NCBI GenBank assembly: GCA_900188465.1
Contig: FZPE01000001.1
Coordinates: 744,001 to 808,000 of the forward strand
Direction: 5' to 3'
From: Micrococcales bacterium KH10
GTDB lineage: Bacteria; Actinomycetota; Actinomycetes; Actinomycetales; Cellulomonadaceae
DNA: 64,000 bases
A model generated the notes under the pieces. That model had not been told where the DNA came from, did no database searches, and saw nothing but the letters and a program-made list of their open reading frames with translations. Shown here one piece after another: positions 36,901 to 45,607 of this stretch. A program made the position numbers and the translations under genes. Position 1 is the first letter of the stretch, and each line of letters starts with the position of its first letter.

Positions 36901-37717
36901 CGGACTCGGATTCGAGTACGGGTACTCCGTCGAGCGTCCCGACTGTTTGGTGCTGTGGGAGGCTCAGTTCGGTGACTTCGCGAACGGTGCGCAGACCATC
37001 ATCGACGAGTTCGTATCGTCCGCGGAACAAAAATGGGGACAGCACTCGTCCCTGGTGATGCTGCTCCCGCACGGTTACGAAGGACAGGGACCGGACCACT
37101 CGTCCGCACGACTTGAGCGCTATTTACAGTTGTGCGCTGAGAACAACATGACCGTGGCGTTCCCCTCGACGCCTGCCTCGTACTTCCACCTACTGCGTAA
37201 ACAGGCCTACCAGCGGCCGCGTCGCCCGTTGGTGGTGATGACGCCGAAGTCGATGCTGCGTCTCAAGGCTGCCGCGTCAGCAGTGACGGATTTCACCACC
37301 GGCACTTTCGAGGAAGTCGCCGGTGATGCTGCGGCGGCCCAACGTGTTGCTGACGGTGCCACGGTGGATCGTGTGCTGCTGTGCGCGGGCAAGGTGTACT
37401 ACGACCTGGCAGCTAAGCGCACCGAACTAGGTGACGAGCGCACGGCTATCGTGCGGTTTGAACAGCTCTACCCACTGTCAGCTGACACGGTCCGACAGGC
37501 TCTGGCTCCATTCGGCGATGCTGAGTTGATCTGGGTCCAAGACGAGCCCGAGAACCAGGGAGCCTGGCCGTTCATCGCAATGAACCTGCCCGCACTGCTC
37601 GATGGCCGACCGTTGCGCCAGCTGACCCGTACCGCTTCGGCGTCGCCCGCGGCCGGTATGTCTAAGGTGCACCTGGCGGAGCAAGCCGCGCTTATTGAGG
37701 CGGCCTTCCAACGATGA
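33950..37717 (+). CDS. kgd: Multifunctional 2-oxoglutarate metabolism enzyme (SucA/SucB-fused KGD)
   Basis: A 1255-residue actinobacterial enzyme that decarboxylates 2-oxoglutarate and serves as fused E1o/E2o of the TCA cycle. The order is an N-terminal helix (ANEWLVDELYQQYLKDP), a long Ala/Pro linker (about 50-115), an acyltransferase domain with DHRIIQGAQSGDFL, a ThDP-binding E1 domain with the HRGRLNVLANI and GDAAFAGQGVV segments, and a C-terminal transketolase-like domain. GTG 33950 has GAGGGAGA upstream. The linker lacks a lipoyl domain, as in mycobacterial Kgd. The SGNH gene downstream overlaps it by four bases. Confidence 0.96.
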   Translation: MSANTESAPASGSSTDFGANEWLVDELYQQYLKDPSQVDPTWAEYFKRQGAQGAQPTPQGDPAATASSPSAATPPASTPATGAAQSASGQPVPPPAPLPAAPAATAQPATAPYAAQATEHLGDSDDDDASDVTVKLRGPAARVVTNMEQSLEVPTATSVRAVPAKLMVDNRIIINNHLERGRGGKISFTHLIGFALVEALQEVPAMNANYTLVDGKPGVVTPAHIGVGLAIDLAKPDGSRQLLVPSIKKAEMMDFAQFWQAYEEVVRKARTGKLAVEDFAGTTISLTNPGTIGTVHSVPRLMQGQGAIIGVGAMDYPAEFAGASDEQLARMAVSKVLTLTSTYDHRIIQGAQSGDFLKVMATKLLGNDGFYDRVFHSLRIPYEPVRWVRDNTIDAAAEAAKPARIAELIHAYRSRGHLLADTDPLTYRQRRHPDLDIQTHGLTLWDLERRFPTAGFGGKESATLRDILGLLRDSYCRTIGFEYMHLADRAQRKWLQKRLEAGYEKTPVAEQLRILRKLNAAEAFETFLQTKFVGQKRFSLEGGESLIPLLDAVLSRAAEAGLDEVCIGMSHRGRLNVLANIAGKSYGQIFREFEGNQDPRSVQGSGDVKYHLGTEGEFTAESGATTKVYLAANPSHLEAVNPVLEGIVRAKQDRIDLGGDGFSVLPILIHGDAAFAGQGVVTETLNLAQLRGYRTGGTIHVIVNNQVGFTTGPSSSRSTMYCTDVAKGLQVPIFHVNGDDPEAVVRAAELAFAYREQFDRDVIIDLICYRRRGHNEGDDPSMTQPLMYNLIEAKRSVRTLYTESLVGRKDITPEEADQLIADYHAQLERVFTETREDDYLPPAETEPIAGLERPESQREDAGTMIGWRTAVDPWVIERIGSAHLNAPTGFTVHPKLQQLLEKRAKMSREGGIDWGFGELLAFGSLLMEGLPVRLAGQDSRRGTFVQRHAVLHDRETGAEWTPLLYLSPDQAKFWVYDSALTEFAGLGFEYGYSVERPDCLVLWEAQFGDFANGAQTIIDEFVSSAEQKWGQHSSLVMLLPHGYEGQGPDHSSARLERYLQLCAENNMTVAFPSTPASYFHLLRKQAYQRPRRPLVVMTPKSMLRLKAAASAVTDFTTGTFEEVAGDAAAAQRVADGATVDRVLLCAGKVYYDLAAKRTELGDERTAIVRFEQLYPLSADTVRQALAPFGDAELIWVQDEPENQGAWPFIAMNLPALLDGRPLRQLTRTASASPAAGMSKVHLAEQAALIEAAFQR

Positions 37718-38325
37718 CAGCGACGAGCGACCTGGTTCGCATCTGTGTGATCGGCGATGAGTTGGTTGCGGGTGCTGGCGATCCGCGCGCACTGGGCTGG
37801 ACCAGCCGTGTGGTGGCTCGCACCCTCGGGGAACGCAATATCGAGCTGTTCACCCTGGCAGTGCCCCGGGAAAACACCACGAACCTGGCGAACCGCTGGC
37901 AAGAAGAGGTCCAGCGTCGCTTCACCGCCTCTGACGATGCCACACAGACGCGCCTCGTCATTGCGCTGGGCCGTCAAGACGTCAAGGACTCGTTGTCATT
38001 AGCTCGTAGCCGTCTGAACCTGGCCAATATCCTCGACGTCGCCATAGCCGAGGGGATGGCACCGCTCGTTGTCGGACCTCCCCCAGGCGATGCCTTCTAC
38101 GCGACGAGCCTCAAAGAGCTGTCCACGGCTTTCCAGGATGTCGCAGCGCGCCGTCGCGCGCCGTACGTCGAACTGTTTGGACCGCTGGAGCATCACGAGC
38201 AGTGGCTCGACGATCTGGCGGCTTCCGGCACGGATATGCCGCAACAGGCCGGGTATGGCCTGATTGCTTGGCTCGTGCTGCATTCCGGCTGGCGCCGCTG
38301 GCTTTCTCTGCCAGAAGACGAATGA
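37714..38325 (+). CDS. SGNH/GDSL-like protein with substituted catalytic residues
   Basis: A 203-residue protein with the overall SGNH fold. Block I reads VIGDELVAGAGDP, with Glu16 where the nucleophilic Ser of GDS should be. Block III is close to GRQD. In block V the usual D-x-x-H is replaced by a TDMPQQAGY segment without His. The two most important catalytic residues therefore appear absent, suggesting a non-hydrolytic or altered function. It starts inside the kgd stop codon (ATGA), indicating coupled expression with central metabolism. Confidence 0.7.
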   Translation: MTATSDLVRICVIGDELVAGAGDPRALGWTSRVVARTLGERNIELFTLAVPRENTTNLANRWQEEVQRRFTASDDATQTRLVIALGRQDVKDSLSLARSRLNLANILDVAIAEGMAPLVVGPPPGDAFYATSLKELSTAFQDVAARRRAPYVELFGPLEHHEQWLDDLAASGTDMPQQAGYGLIAWLVLHSGWRRWLSLPEDE

Positions 38326-38350
38326 GCCGCCGCCAGCTGGTGGCTGGTGA

Positions 38351-39439
38351 CTAGGCGATGATTCCCGCGGCACGCAGTTCGACCATCAGATCCTGCGGGT
38401 TGGACGAGGCCGAATATGCCTCTTCGGTCGTAATCACGTTGTCGCGCACCAGGTCGAAGAGGTGCTGGTCGAAGGTCTGCATCTTGTAGTACTCGCCGTC
38501 AGCGATCAGATCGGCCAACGGCGGGTTCTCCGATGGGTTCACGATGGCATCGGCAGTACGGCCGGTGTTAACGAGCACTTCTGCGGCGACTCGTCGTCCT
38601 TCGCCGTCTGCACGCCGGACCAGACGCTGCGAGATAACCCCGCGCAAGGCCTGCGCCAGGGCTGTTCTGACCTGTGACTGCTCGTAAGGCGGGAAGAAGT
38701 CGACGATACGGTTGATCGTCTCCTGGGCGTCAATGGTGTGCAGCGTCGACATGACCATGTGACCGGTTTCCGCGGCCTGCAACGCGGCACGGACGGTCTC
38801 CGCGTCACGCATCTCACCGACGAGGATGACATCGGGGTCCTGACGCATGGCGGCGCGCAGTGCCACATTGAAGTCAGCTGTGTCGTGGCGGACCTCACGC
38901 TGAGAGATGATCGCCTTCTTGTCAGTGTGAATGACCTCGATCGGGTCTTCGATGGTGACGATGTTGACCTCGCGGAAGGTGTTGATCAGGTCGACCATTG
39001 CTGCCAGGGTCGTGGTCTTACCGGAACCAGTCGGGCCGGTCACCAGGACGAGACCGCGTGGCTCCAGCGCCAACTCACCGACGATTTCGGGCAGACCAAG
39101 TTCCGCCACCGACAGTGCGCCTTCGGCAACGCGGCGGAACACCACACCGATGTATCCACGTGCTTGATAGGCGTTGACACGGAATCGGCCAGCACCTTCG
39201 AGTTGGTAGGCGAAGTCTGCTTCGTGAGTGCGCTCGAATTCCTCGAAGAACTCCTCGGGGAGGACTTCGGAGAGAATGTGCATGGTGTCGGTTGGCCGCA
39301 ACTCTGGGAGCTGCAACTTGCGGAGCCTGCCATCGACTCGCAATCGCGGAGCCGATCCGACTTTGCAATGCAGGTCGGAGGCTCCGGTGCTGACTAGCGC
39401 CTGAAGCAACGGGACGACTGACTGGACTGGTGCGTTCAC
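38351..39439 (-). CDS. pilT: PilT-like type IV pilus retraction ATPase
   Basis: A 362-residue hexameric ATPase of the PilT family that powers pilus disassembly. The N-terminal domain is at about 1-100. Walker A GPTGSGKTT sits at about 135-143, the Asp box near IEDPIEVIH, Walker B near DVILVGEMRD, and the His box STLHTIDAQETINRI follows. The C-terminal AIRNLIRE-type PilT signature is not obvious. It is an orphan: no pilin, PilB, PilC or PilM-Q genes are in the window, so its partners must be elsewhere. Confidence 0.9.
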   Translation of the reverse strand: MNAPVQSVVPLLQALVSTGASDLHCKVGSAPRLRVDGRLRKLQLPELRPTDTMHILSEVLPEEFFEEFERTHEADFAYQLEGAGRFRVNAYQARGYIGVVFRRVAEGALSVAELGLPEIVGELALEPRGLVLVTGPTGSGKTTTLAAMVDLINTFREVNIVTIEDPIEVIHTDKKAIISQREVRHDTADFNVALRAAMRQDPDVILVGEMRDAETVRAALQAAETGHMVMSTLHTIDAQETINRIVDFFPPYEQSQVRTALAQALRGVISQRLVRRADGEGRRVAAEVLVNTGRTADAIVNPSENPPLADLIADGEYYKMQTFDQHLFDLVRDNVITTEEAYSASSNPQDLMVELRAAGIIA

Positions 39440-39550
39440 ATCCGCGTTATCGGCACTTCGCGCAGCGTCCTTGAACTATGGGAGAATGTGCAATGACCTT
39501 GTGCTGTGCTCGTGCGACAGCACCTTAAGCAACTGTCCGAGGAGACACCG

Positions 39551-39625
39551 ATGAGCAAGCGTGGACGTAAGCGCCGCAGCCGCAAGAAGAACGCCGCAAA
39601 CCACGGCAAGCGTCCCAATTCCTAA
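39551..39625 (+). CDS. 50S ribosomal protein bL37
   Basis: A 24-residue, strongly basic protein (MSKRGRKRRSRKKNAANHGK followed by RPNS). It matches the actinobacteria-specific bL37 seen in mycobacterial ribosomes, which has the same length and an ANHGKRPN end. The ribosome-binding site GAGGAGA precedes the ATG by six bases, and a strong terminator follows. It is too short for most gene finders. Confidence 0.9.
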   Translation: MSKRGRKRRSRKKNAANHGKRPNS

Positions 39626-39667
39626 CTGGTGACGAACTGAGGCACTGCCTCAGCGGCATAGCCTTAA

Positions 39668-39710
39668 GCGAAAGGTCGGCCAGGGATTGATTCCCTGGCC
39701 GACCTTTCGC
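39668..39710. terminator. Bidirectional terminator between bL37 and rsrA
   Basis: A perfect 19-bp stem (39668-39686 with 39692-39710) with a five-base loop lies between converging genes. T/A-rich bases are limited, but stem strength is high. Confidence 0.88.
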
Positions 39711-39728
39711 GTTCGCGCTAGTTGCGGG

Positions 39729-40046
39729 TCACTTTTCGATCTCGACCGATATGGTGCGGTCGATGGCAAGGGACAAGTCGGTGCTGCGCAGTCGCTGCAT
39801 GATCTTGATCCGCAAGTTTTCCGGGGCACGTTCGATGCAGGCGCGACGGAGCACCCGTCGGACTAATTCTTCGACCGACAGCTCTGACAGGCATGGCTCA
39901 CATCCGTCGATGTGCTTACGGATGCGCTGCAGGTCGGCAGTGGTCATCTCTGAGTCGAGGTATTCGAACAGGTGCTCGTAGACCTCGTCGCAACCGCAGT
40001 CTTGCTCGATCTCGGTGGGAGCTGCTTCGTGTTCGTCGCTGGTCAT
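39729..40046 (-). CDS. rsrA: Anti-sigma factor RsrA (mycothiol-system, zinc-binding)
   Basis: A 105-residue redox-sensing anti-sigma factor. The ZAS motif is visible as HIDGCEPCL (His45, Cys49, Cys52), with two further cysteines at 17 and 19. Family knowledge: under disulfide stress a disulfide forms, zinc is lost and SigR is released. The start overlaps the sigR stop by four bases, so the two are made together in the usual order. Confidence 0.92.
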   Translation of the reverse strand: MTSDEHEAAPTEIEQDCGCDEVYEHLFEYLDSEMTTADLQRIRKHIDGCEPCLSELSVEELVRRVLRRACIERAPENLRIKIMQRLRSTDLSLAIDRTISVEIEK

Positions 40047-40639
40047 GCCTGATCTGCCTTGTCTCGATCGGTCGCATAGTGCGCCAGTTGTTCGCGCAAC
40101 TGCGCGCGACCGCGGTGTAGCCGCGACATCACGGTCCCAATGGGTGTGTCCATGATCTCGGCGATTTCCTTATACGGGAATCCTTCGACATCGGCGAGGT
40201 ACACCGCGATCCTGCGATCCTCGGGCAAGTCCTGCAGCGCGCTTTTGATGTCGGAGTCAGGCAGGTGATCGAGTGCTTCGACCTCCGCGCTGCGCAGTCC
40301 CGTTGAGGTGTGCGATTGTGCGCGGGCAATCTGCCAGTCTTCGATTTCGTCAGTGCCGGATTGACGAGGCTCCCGCTGCTTCTTGCGATAGGAGTTGATG
40401 TAGGTGTTCGTCAAAATACGGTACAGCCAAGCTTTGAGGTTCGTCTCGGGCCGGTATTGGTGGAACGCGGCGAATGCCTTGGTGAAGGTCTCTTGGACGA
40501 GGTCTTCGGCATCAGCCGGGTTGCGGGTCATGCGCAGAGCCGCCGAGTACAACTGGTCGAGGTACTGCAGCGCATCGCGCTCAAAGCGCGCAGTGCGCTC
40601 GTTCTCCGCCTCAGATGCTGGCGCGCGGTTGGTATCCAT
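40043..40639 (-). CDS. sigR: ECF sigma factor SigR/SigH
   Basis: A 198-residue ECF sigma factor controlling the thiol-oxidative stress response. Region 2 has [18 protein letters not shown] and [16 protein letters not shown]. Region 4 has [20 protein letters not shown] and [19 protein letters not shown] 40639 is preferred; the frame is open to 40729, but a SigR-type promoter just upstream places the transcript start near 40720. It is followed by overlapping rsrA. Confidence 0.93.
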   Translation of the reverse strand: MDTNRAPASEAENERTARFERDALQYLDQLYSAALRMTRNPADAEDLVQETFTKAFAAFHQYRPETNLKAWLYRILTNTYINSYRKKQREPRQSGTDEIEDWQIARAQSHTSTGLRSAEVEALDHLPDSDIKSALQDLPEDRRIAVYLADVEGFPYKEIAEIMDTPIGTVMSRLHRGRAQLREQLAHYATDRDKADQA

Positions 40640-40727
40640 CACAGGCCAGCCTACCCGCGCAGCGTGGTCCGTGCGCCGAGCCAAGTCGTTGTCATCACGA
40701 GTTGCTGTACAGGTCACATCAGGTTGC

Positions 40728-40753
40728 AACGAATGCTTGCCCGATTACATTCC
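40728..40753 (-). promoter_or_regulatory. SigR-type promoter of sigR (GGAAT-N18-GTT)
   Basis: On the minus strand GGAAT (40749-40753) is followed after exactly 18 bases by GTT (40728-40730). This is the SigR/SigH promoter consensus. It lies about 90 bases upstream of the sigR start codon and implies positive autoregulation. Confidence 0.75.
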
Positions 40754-40886
40754 TGGGCGGTGGTGGGCAGGTCAGCCCGTGGCGAAACTGTTTGTGGCAC
40801 AGCGGTCTTGCTGGAACGATCCGGATACGATCAATGACATCGCATTCGGTGTGTCCGGCACCGGGCACTGCATAAGGAGATCTCGC

Positions 40887-41111
40887 GTGGAATTCACCAT
40901 CGGCGTTCAGAACAACCCTCGTGAAATCGTCATCGAATCTGAGTTGTCTGTCGACGAGCTGACCAAGCAAGTCCAAGACGCCTTGAACTCCAAGGAAGTG
41001 TTGCGTTTCACCGACACCAAGGGACGCACGGTGCTGGTGCCCGCCACCGCATTGGCATTCATTGAGGCCGGCAGCGAGGAACAGCGCCGCGTCGGCTTCG
41101 GCGCACTGTAA
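40887..41111 (+). CDS. DUF3107 domain-containing protein
   Basis: A 74-residue protein starting at GTG 40887 after AAGGAGA. The opening MEFTIGVQNNPREIVIESEL and ending (LAFIEAGSEEQRRVGFGAL) match DUF3107, a short actinobacterial protein usually found next to sigR or helicase genes and of unknown function. The longer open frame upstream to 40404 is antisense to sigR and rejected. Confidence 0.88.
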   Translation: MEFTIGVQNNPREIVIESELSVDELTKQVQDALNSKEVLRFTDTKGRTVLVPATALAFIEAGSEEQRRVGFGAL

Positions 41112-41256
41112 CTCCTCGCTAGTTGAGCCGCGTCGAAAACCAGTCCTACCTCCAACCAGGGCCACTAAAGCACTTTGACCGATGGGCGCGGTCTCAGTAT
41201 GCGAGAAATTAAAGTTGATACATAAGGTTCCGGTGCGCAATCGCCAATTGTATGCT

Positions 41257-41272
41257 ACCCATACTTATGGGT
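41257..41272. promoter_or_regulatory. Palindrome upstream of the secreted metzincin gene
   Basis: ACCCATA-CT-TATGGGT is a perfect 7-bp inverted repeat about 80 bases before the start of the VWA-metzincin gene, in the 241-base gap 41112-41352 that holds no gene. It could be an operator of that gene cluster. Confidence 0.35.
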
Positions 41273-41352
41273 GGTGTTGCCGCTAGGCACGCGCAGGCGT
41301 TGACGTCGCCCGATCCTCTCGTCAGTATCAACGCCAAGGGAATCTCGCAGCC

Positions 41353-44300
41353 ATGCGTCTCATTCGTTCCATCGCTCTACTCCTTGCAGCGGCCGTCACC
41401 TCGACCCTCGTCGCGGCTTCGACGGTTCCGGCAGCTCAAGCCACTTCAACAAGCACCCGTGACCTGGTTCTCCTGATCGATGGTTCGGGGTCGATCAACC
41501 GCTATGACTGGGACCTTCAGTTGCGCGGCATCGCGGCCGCACTGGAGGATCCATTACTCATCCCCCACGACGGGTCTGTAGCAGTTGCCGTGGTCCAGTG
41601 GAGTTACAGGTCAGCAAGCATGAGAACCAGACTTGAGATACCTCTGACTGTGATCGATTCCGCCTCTAAAGCCGACGATGTCTCTGAGACACTCGAATCG
41701 ATTGTGCAGATTGGTTCAAACACGAACCCCGGTGATGCGATTCGGGCCGGAACTGACGAGTTACTCACACGCGGTCGAGATGGCGCTCATTGGTCACTGT
41801 GCATGTCAACTGATGGTGCAATAAACAGCGGCGAAGGCATGCAAGCCGCTACGTCATATGCAACCCAGAACGGTGTGGACAAATACTCGGTCGTCGCGAT
41901 TGAAGACGGTAGTTTTAACGCCACGAGCGCCCAGAATGCCTACGGTCCTTGGGTCTTTGGTGGTGGTACGGTTTCCTTTGCCCGTACTACCGCAGAATTC
42001 GCCGTTTTGGTTCAGAGTTGTCTTTCAGACCCAGTACGCCTCGACACACTTGAAGTGACACAGTCAATCCAGAATCTCAATAATGGCGTTCCACTTGTGC
42101 ATTCAAAACAGACCATCGTGCGCGCTTACCTACGAACAATCAATGATCGTCCCACCCGTGCGGTCGGCCGCCTGTACGGTTACGCCCCGAACGGTCAGCA
42201 GTTGCCGGGCAGCCCGCTGTCGCCCATTGGAACAAGCGCTTCGGGTATCACTGTGAACGAAACAATCGCGGGTGACCGTGCAGAACTCGACCGCACACTT
42301 AATTTCCGATTGCCCACCTCGTGGACGCAAGGTACTCCGACAATCCGTCTTGAGGTCCCCGGCGGGTTGACCTGTGATGCACCACCCCTTGGCCAACAGC
42401 CCTGTTCCCAACAGTTGCAGTTTGGGGACGGAATCGATATTGATCTTCGTTATGTTGGGTTCTATTGGGACGGGATGGATGACAGAGACCCCGTGGGAAC
42501 TGCCGAACTCTTCGAACAGCACGAGCGCATCAAGAGTTTGCTTCCTATCTCTGACACATCATTCAAGCGTTATGAGGTCAAGTTTGACGACAAGCCTGAC
42601 TCCATCTCTAAGGCTCTTGAAGTTCTACGCTTCGCCGAAGATTACTTCAACGAACACCCCCTGTTCGACCCCGCAGACCGCGCGTACGACATTCGACGCT
42701 GGTACGGGATCATTCCAGGGTTTCACGAACCAAGAGACGTCACCGAGAGTAAAGAGGGCGGAAGAGCGTCAGAAAATGTTGCGGCCTCTTGGGGAGGTCG
42801 TGAACTCAGCCGTGAGTCTATAGGGCACGCACGTAATCGTGGTTCACATGAGATTGGGCACTCGCTTGGATTGCATCACACGGTCTACACCACCAATCAC
42901 GAAAAACAACGGAAAGAGGGATGGTGCAAAGAGGTGGCTGGACTAGAAGCACCTTTTTACTATCACTGGCGGCCGAACGCGAATCCAAGGCAGCCTTACC
43001 ACTTTACAATCGGACCCCTCACAGGCGAGCGATCGTCCTATTGGGGAACCGATGCACGCTTTATCGACCAGCACCAGAGGCTCGCTTTGGCAGACCCCAG
43101 CAAAGTGACAGCGCTCATGTCCTATTGTCAGAGTACTCTTGACTCCGGTCAGATGCGCTGGATCTCCCACGTTGACTACCAGCAGCTGCTCACATCTGAC
43201 CTCGAGTCGATGGCGAACGATGATTCTCCCGCGTCTGCCGACGCAGGAGCAGGAACGCTAGTGCGGGGAATCCTTCACGGTGAGGACCCCACTGTAGACT
43301 TCCTCAGTAGTCTAGAGATCGATTTCCAGCCGACGCCCAACGACCCATCCGGCACCCACGAATTTGTGGCATTCGACTCCAACCAACAGATCATCCATCA
43401 GATCAGATTCACGCCCGATGCCACCGAGAGCGACATCGAGCCTGATGACAGTGGAAACGACACCGATGATGGGCCCGCTGACGCTCTGGTACACGTAGTC
43501 ATCCCGTCCGACCTTCCTGACCTCAGCAGAGTCGAGATCCGTGAAAACGGGGTGGCAATCGGCACCCTTGAGTCCACAGATCATTCGCCGACCACGTCTG
43601 TCACCCCACCGGTTGACGGCAATGCGGAGAATGTGCTGGTGGAATGGCAGTCCGATGATCTCGATGACGACAGTCTCAGTCATACATTGCTTTACAGTCC
43701 TGATGGCGGCAGCACTTGGCAGATTGTCGCCTCAGACCTCACGAACTCATCAACAGGTATTAAACGATCAGCACTGCCAGCCAGCGACAATGCTGTTCTC
43801 AAAGTGATCGTCAGTGACGGTCTGCGCAGCAGCAGCGCTCAAACGGACCCCTTTAGCCTGCCCAACCTCGCGCCTCACGTAAGGATCGAGTCACCCCTAG
43901 ATGATGCGCTTGCCGCCGGGTCACAGAGTTTGTTCCTCTCGGCGCTTGTCTCAGACCCCGAAGACGGCACGTTGGACGACAATCAAGTCACCTGGATTTC
44001 CGACCTTGACGGGCATCTTGGCACCGGCACGAACACATACCTTCGTGCGGATCAACTGTCTGAAGGATCACACGTGGTGACTGTCACCGCAACAGACTCC
44101 GACGGTGCTACGACGTCGCAGAGCGTAGCCCTTCATATCGAACGAATCGCCCAACAGGAGACTCCTCAAACCTGCGAAGTTGACTATGCAATTCAGAGTT
44201 ATTGGCCGAGCGGCTTCACCACCCATGTGACGGTGCGCAATATCGGGGACGAACCGATCACCAACTGGAATGTCGAATGGGACTTCAACGATGGCGAATC

Positions 44301-44496
44301 TCTAGCTCATGCGTGGGACTCAACTATGGTTGTTAACGGACAGCATGCCCGAGCAACCCACCCGTTCTGGAACCCAGAAATACCCGTAGGTGGTCGAATC
44401 ACGTTCGGATTTAACGGCCTCCTCGCACCAGAGACCATTCCACAGTCACCCGCGATGTTCAAAGTGAATGGACGAACATGCGCCGTCACCGAGTAA
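41353..44496 (+). CDS. Secreted VWA-metzincin metalloprotease with CBM2
   Basis: A 1047-residue exported protein. Signal peptide at 1-30. A von Willebrand A domain (about 36-230) has the metal-ion site D43-x-S45-x-S47. A beta-rich region follows (about 230-350). The metalloprotease domain has HEIGHSLGLHH at about 499-509 and a Met-turn LMSY near 588. Acidic Ig-like repeats (about 620-935) lead to a C-terminal CBM2 (CEVDYAIQSYWPSGFTTHVT, with terminal Cys in NGRTCAVTE). CBM2 binds cellulose or chitin, so the protease may act on polysaccharide-bound protein. Three lipoprotein genes follow, the first overlapping it by 19 bases. Confidence 0.82.
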   Translation: MRLIRSIALLLAAAVTSTLVAASTVPAAQATSTSTRDLVLLIDGSGSINRYDWDLQLRGIAAALEDPLLIPHDGSVAVAVVQWSYRSASMRTRLEIPLTVIDSASKADDVSETLESIVQIGSNTNPGDAIRAGTDELLTRGRDGAHWSLCMSTDGAINSGEGMQAATSYATQNGVDKYSVVAIEDGSFNATSAQNAYGPWVFGGGTVSFARTTAEFAVLVQSCLSDPVRLDTLEVTQSIQNLNNGVPLVHSKQTIVRAYLRTINDRPTRAVGRLYGYAPNGQQLPGSPLSPIGTSASGITVNETIAGDRAELDRTLNFRLPTSWTQGTPTIRLEVPGGLTCDAPPLGQQPCSQQLQFGDGIDIDLRYVGFYWDGMDDRDPVGTAELFEQHERIKSLLPISDTSFKRYEVKFDDKPDSISKALEVLRFAEDYFNEHPLFDPADRAYDIRRWYGIIPGFHEPRDVTESKEGGRASENVAASWGGRELSRESIGHARNRGSHEIGHSLGLHHTVYTTNHEKQRKEGWCKEVAGLEAPFYYHWRPNANPRQPYHFTIGPLTGERSSYWGTDARFIDQHQRLALADPSKVTALMSYCQSTLDSGQMRWISHVDYQQLLTSDLESMANDDSPASADAGAGTLVRGILHGEDPTVDFLSSLEIDFQPTPNDPSGTHEFVAFDSNQQIIHQIRFTPDATESDIEPDDSGNDTDDGPADALVHVVIPSDLPDLSRVEIRENGVAIGTLESTDHSPTTSVTPPVDGNAENVLVEWQSDDLDDDSLSHTLLYSPDGGSTWQIVASDLTNSSTGIKRSALPASDNAVLKVIVSDGLRSSSAQTDPFSLPNLAPHVRIESPLDDALAAGSQSLFLSALVSDPEDGTLDDNQVTWISDLDGHLGTGTNTYLRADQLSEGSHVVTVTATDSDGATTSQSVALHIERIAQQETPQTCEVDYAIQSYWPSGFTTHVTVRNIGDEPITNWNVEWDFNDGESLAHAWDSTMVVNGQHARATHPFWNPEIPVGGRITFGFNGLLAPETIPQSPAMFKVNGRTCAVTE

Positions 44497-45014
44497 AAAA
44501 GCACCTCAGGGTTGCTGTTCTTCTAGCCTGCACGTGTGTCGCTCTCGCTGCCTGTGACAGCGAACCTGGACCCCCAGAACAAGACAATCCCTTCTACGGC
44601 GATGACTTACCTGCGGTGATTCTTCCCGAACGTGGCGTCAACGGACGCATGGTCACTGCCGTAGACGACCTAGGAAACCCGCCGATTTCATTGCCCGGTG
44701 GTTGGATTGTGATCATTCCGGCGGACAAGGCACCTAAGTGGGATGAGTTGCCTGCAGAATGGAGCCAAACTCGGCTGGATACCGCAGGGGCAGAATTTGC
44801 CGAGGTCAACGACCAAGCCAGATTCCACCTCACACCCGAACCAGGACCCCACTTCATCTGCGATACCTGGCAACACCCCGAAACCGGAACGTACAGGCTT
44901 GACGAATACAACTGCTGGGAGATCAATCTCCCCGATCACGGAACGATCACCGCGTACAGCGGCGACGGTATGTTCGGGGCGTTCGTCGACGACCCGTCCC
45001 GCTACACCAACTAG
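44478..45014 (+). CDS. Lipoprotein, tandem paralogue 1
   Basis: A 178-residue lipoprotein with lipobox VALAAC (Cys26). The mature part matches the next gene product closely (VNGRMVTAVDDLGNPP, IPADKAPKWDELP, ICDTWQHPETGTY, GDGMFGAFVDDPSRYTN). It has no family I recognise. Two conserved cysteines in the mature part could form a disulfide. It overlaps the metzincin gene, implying co-translation, and nine bases separate it from the paralogue. Confidence 0.75.
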   Translation: MRRHRVKKHLRVAVLLACTCVALAACDSEPGPPEQDNPFYGDDLPAVILPERGVNGRMVTAVDDLGNPPISLPGGWIVIIPADKAPKWDELPAEWSQTRLDTAGAEFAEVNDQARFHLTPEPGPHFICDTWQHPETGTYRLDEYNCWEINLPDHGTITAYSGDGMFGAFVDDPSRYTN

Positions 45015-45022
45015 GACCCCTC

Positions 45023-45550
45023 GTGACAACACCGAGACGATACCCGGGTTTAGCAACAGCCATCACCCTGCTCCTAACGCTGACCGCATGCAGCAGCGCA
45101 TCCGATCACTCAGAGGAAGAAAACCCCTACTACAGTGCAGCCCTACCCTCCGTCATCCTGCCTGAACTCGGGATCAATGGACGTGTGGTCACTGCTGTAG
45201 ATGATTTGGGGCACCCACCGATGCCATCAGAAAACGGATGGATCGTCGCTATCCCAGCGGACAAAGCGCCAGACTGGGACGATCTGCCTGAAGACTGGAG
45301 TCAAACAAGGCTAGAAACCGCCGAAGCACTATTGGCAACAGTGGACGATCAAGCCAGGTTCCACCTCACCACCGAACCTGGGCAACACCTGATCTGCGAT
45401 ACCTGGCAACACCCGGAAACTAAGACATATGAACTTAGCAAATACAGCTGCGACGAAATCTACCTACCCGAAACCGGCACGGTCACCGCAATAAGAGGTG
45501 ACGGCATGTTCGGGGCATTCGTTGACGACCCGTCCCACTACACCAACTAG
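45023..45550 (+). CDS. Lipoprotein, tandem paralogue 2
   Basis: A 175-residue lipoprotein starting at GTG 45023 with lipobox LTLTAC (Cys23). It is clearly a duplicate of the preceding gene: the core GRVVTAVDDLGHPP, the ICDTWQHPET segment and the ending GDGMFGAFVDDPSHYTN are shared, while signal peptides and linkers differ. Function is unknown. Linkage to the metzincin suggests a partner, inhibitor or immunity-like role, but nothing in the sequence proves this. Confidence 0.75.
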   Translation: MTTPRRYPGLATAITLLLTLTACSSASDHSEEENPYYSAALPSVILPELGINGRVVTAVDDLGHPPMPSENGWIVAIPADKAPDWDDLPEDWSQTRLETAEALLATVDDQARFHLTTEPGQHLICDTWQHPETKTYELSKYSCDEIYLPETGTVTAIRGDGMFGAFVDDPSHYTN

Positions 45551-45607
45551 GCCTCCGGCCACGTCAACGTCTTCTTAACAACGGCGCAACTAGACAGGAA
45601 AGACCTC

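Noticed and set aside
40404-40886. Upstream extension of the DUF3107 gene
   Set aside because: It runs antisense through sigR and its promoter; the GTG 40887 start has AAGGAGA and matches the family length.
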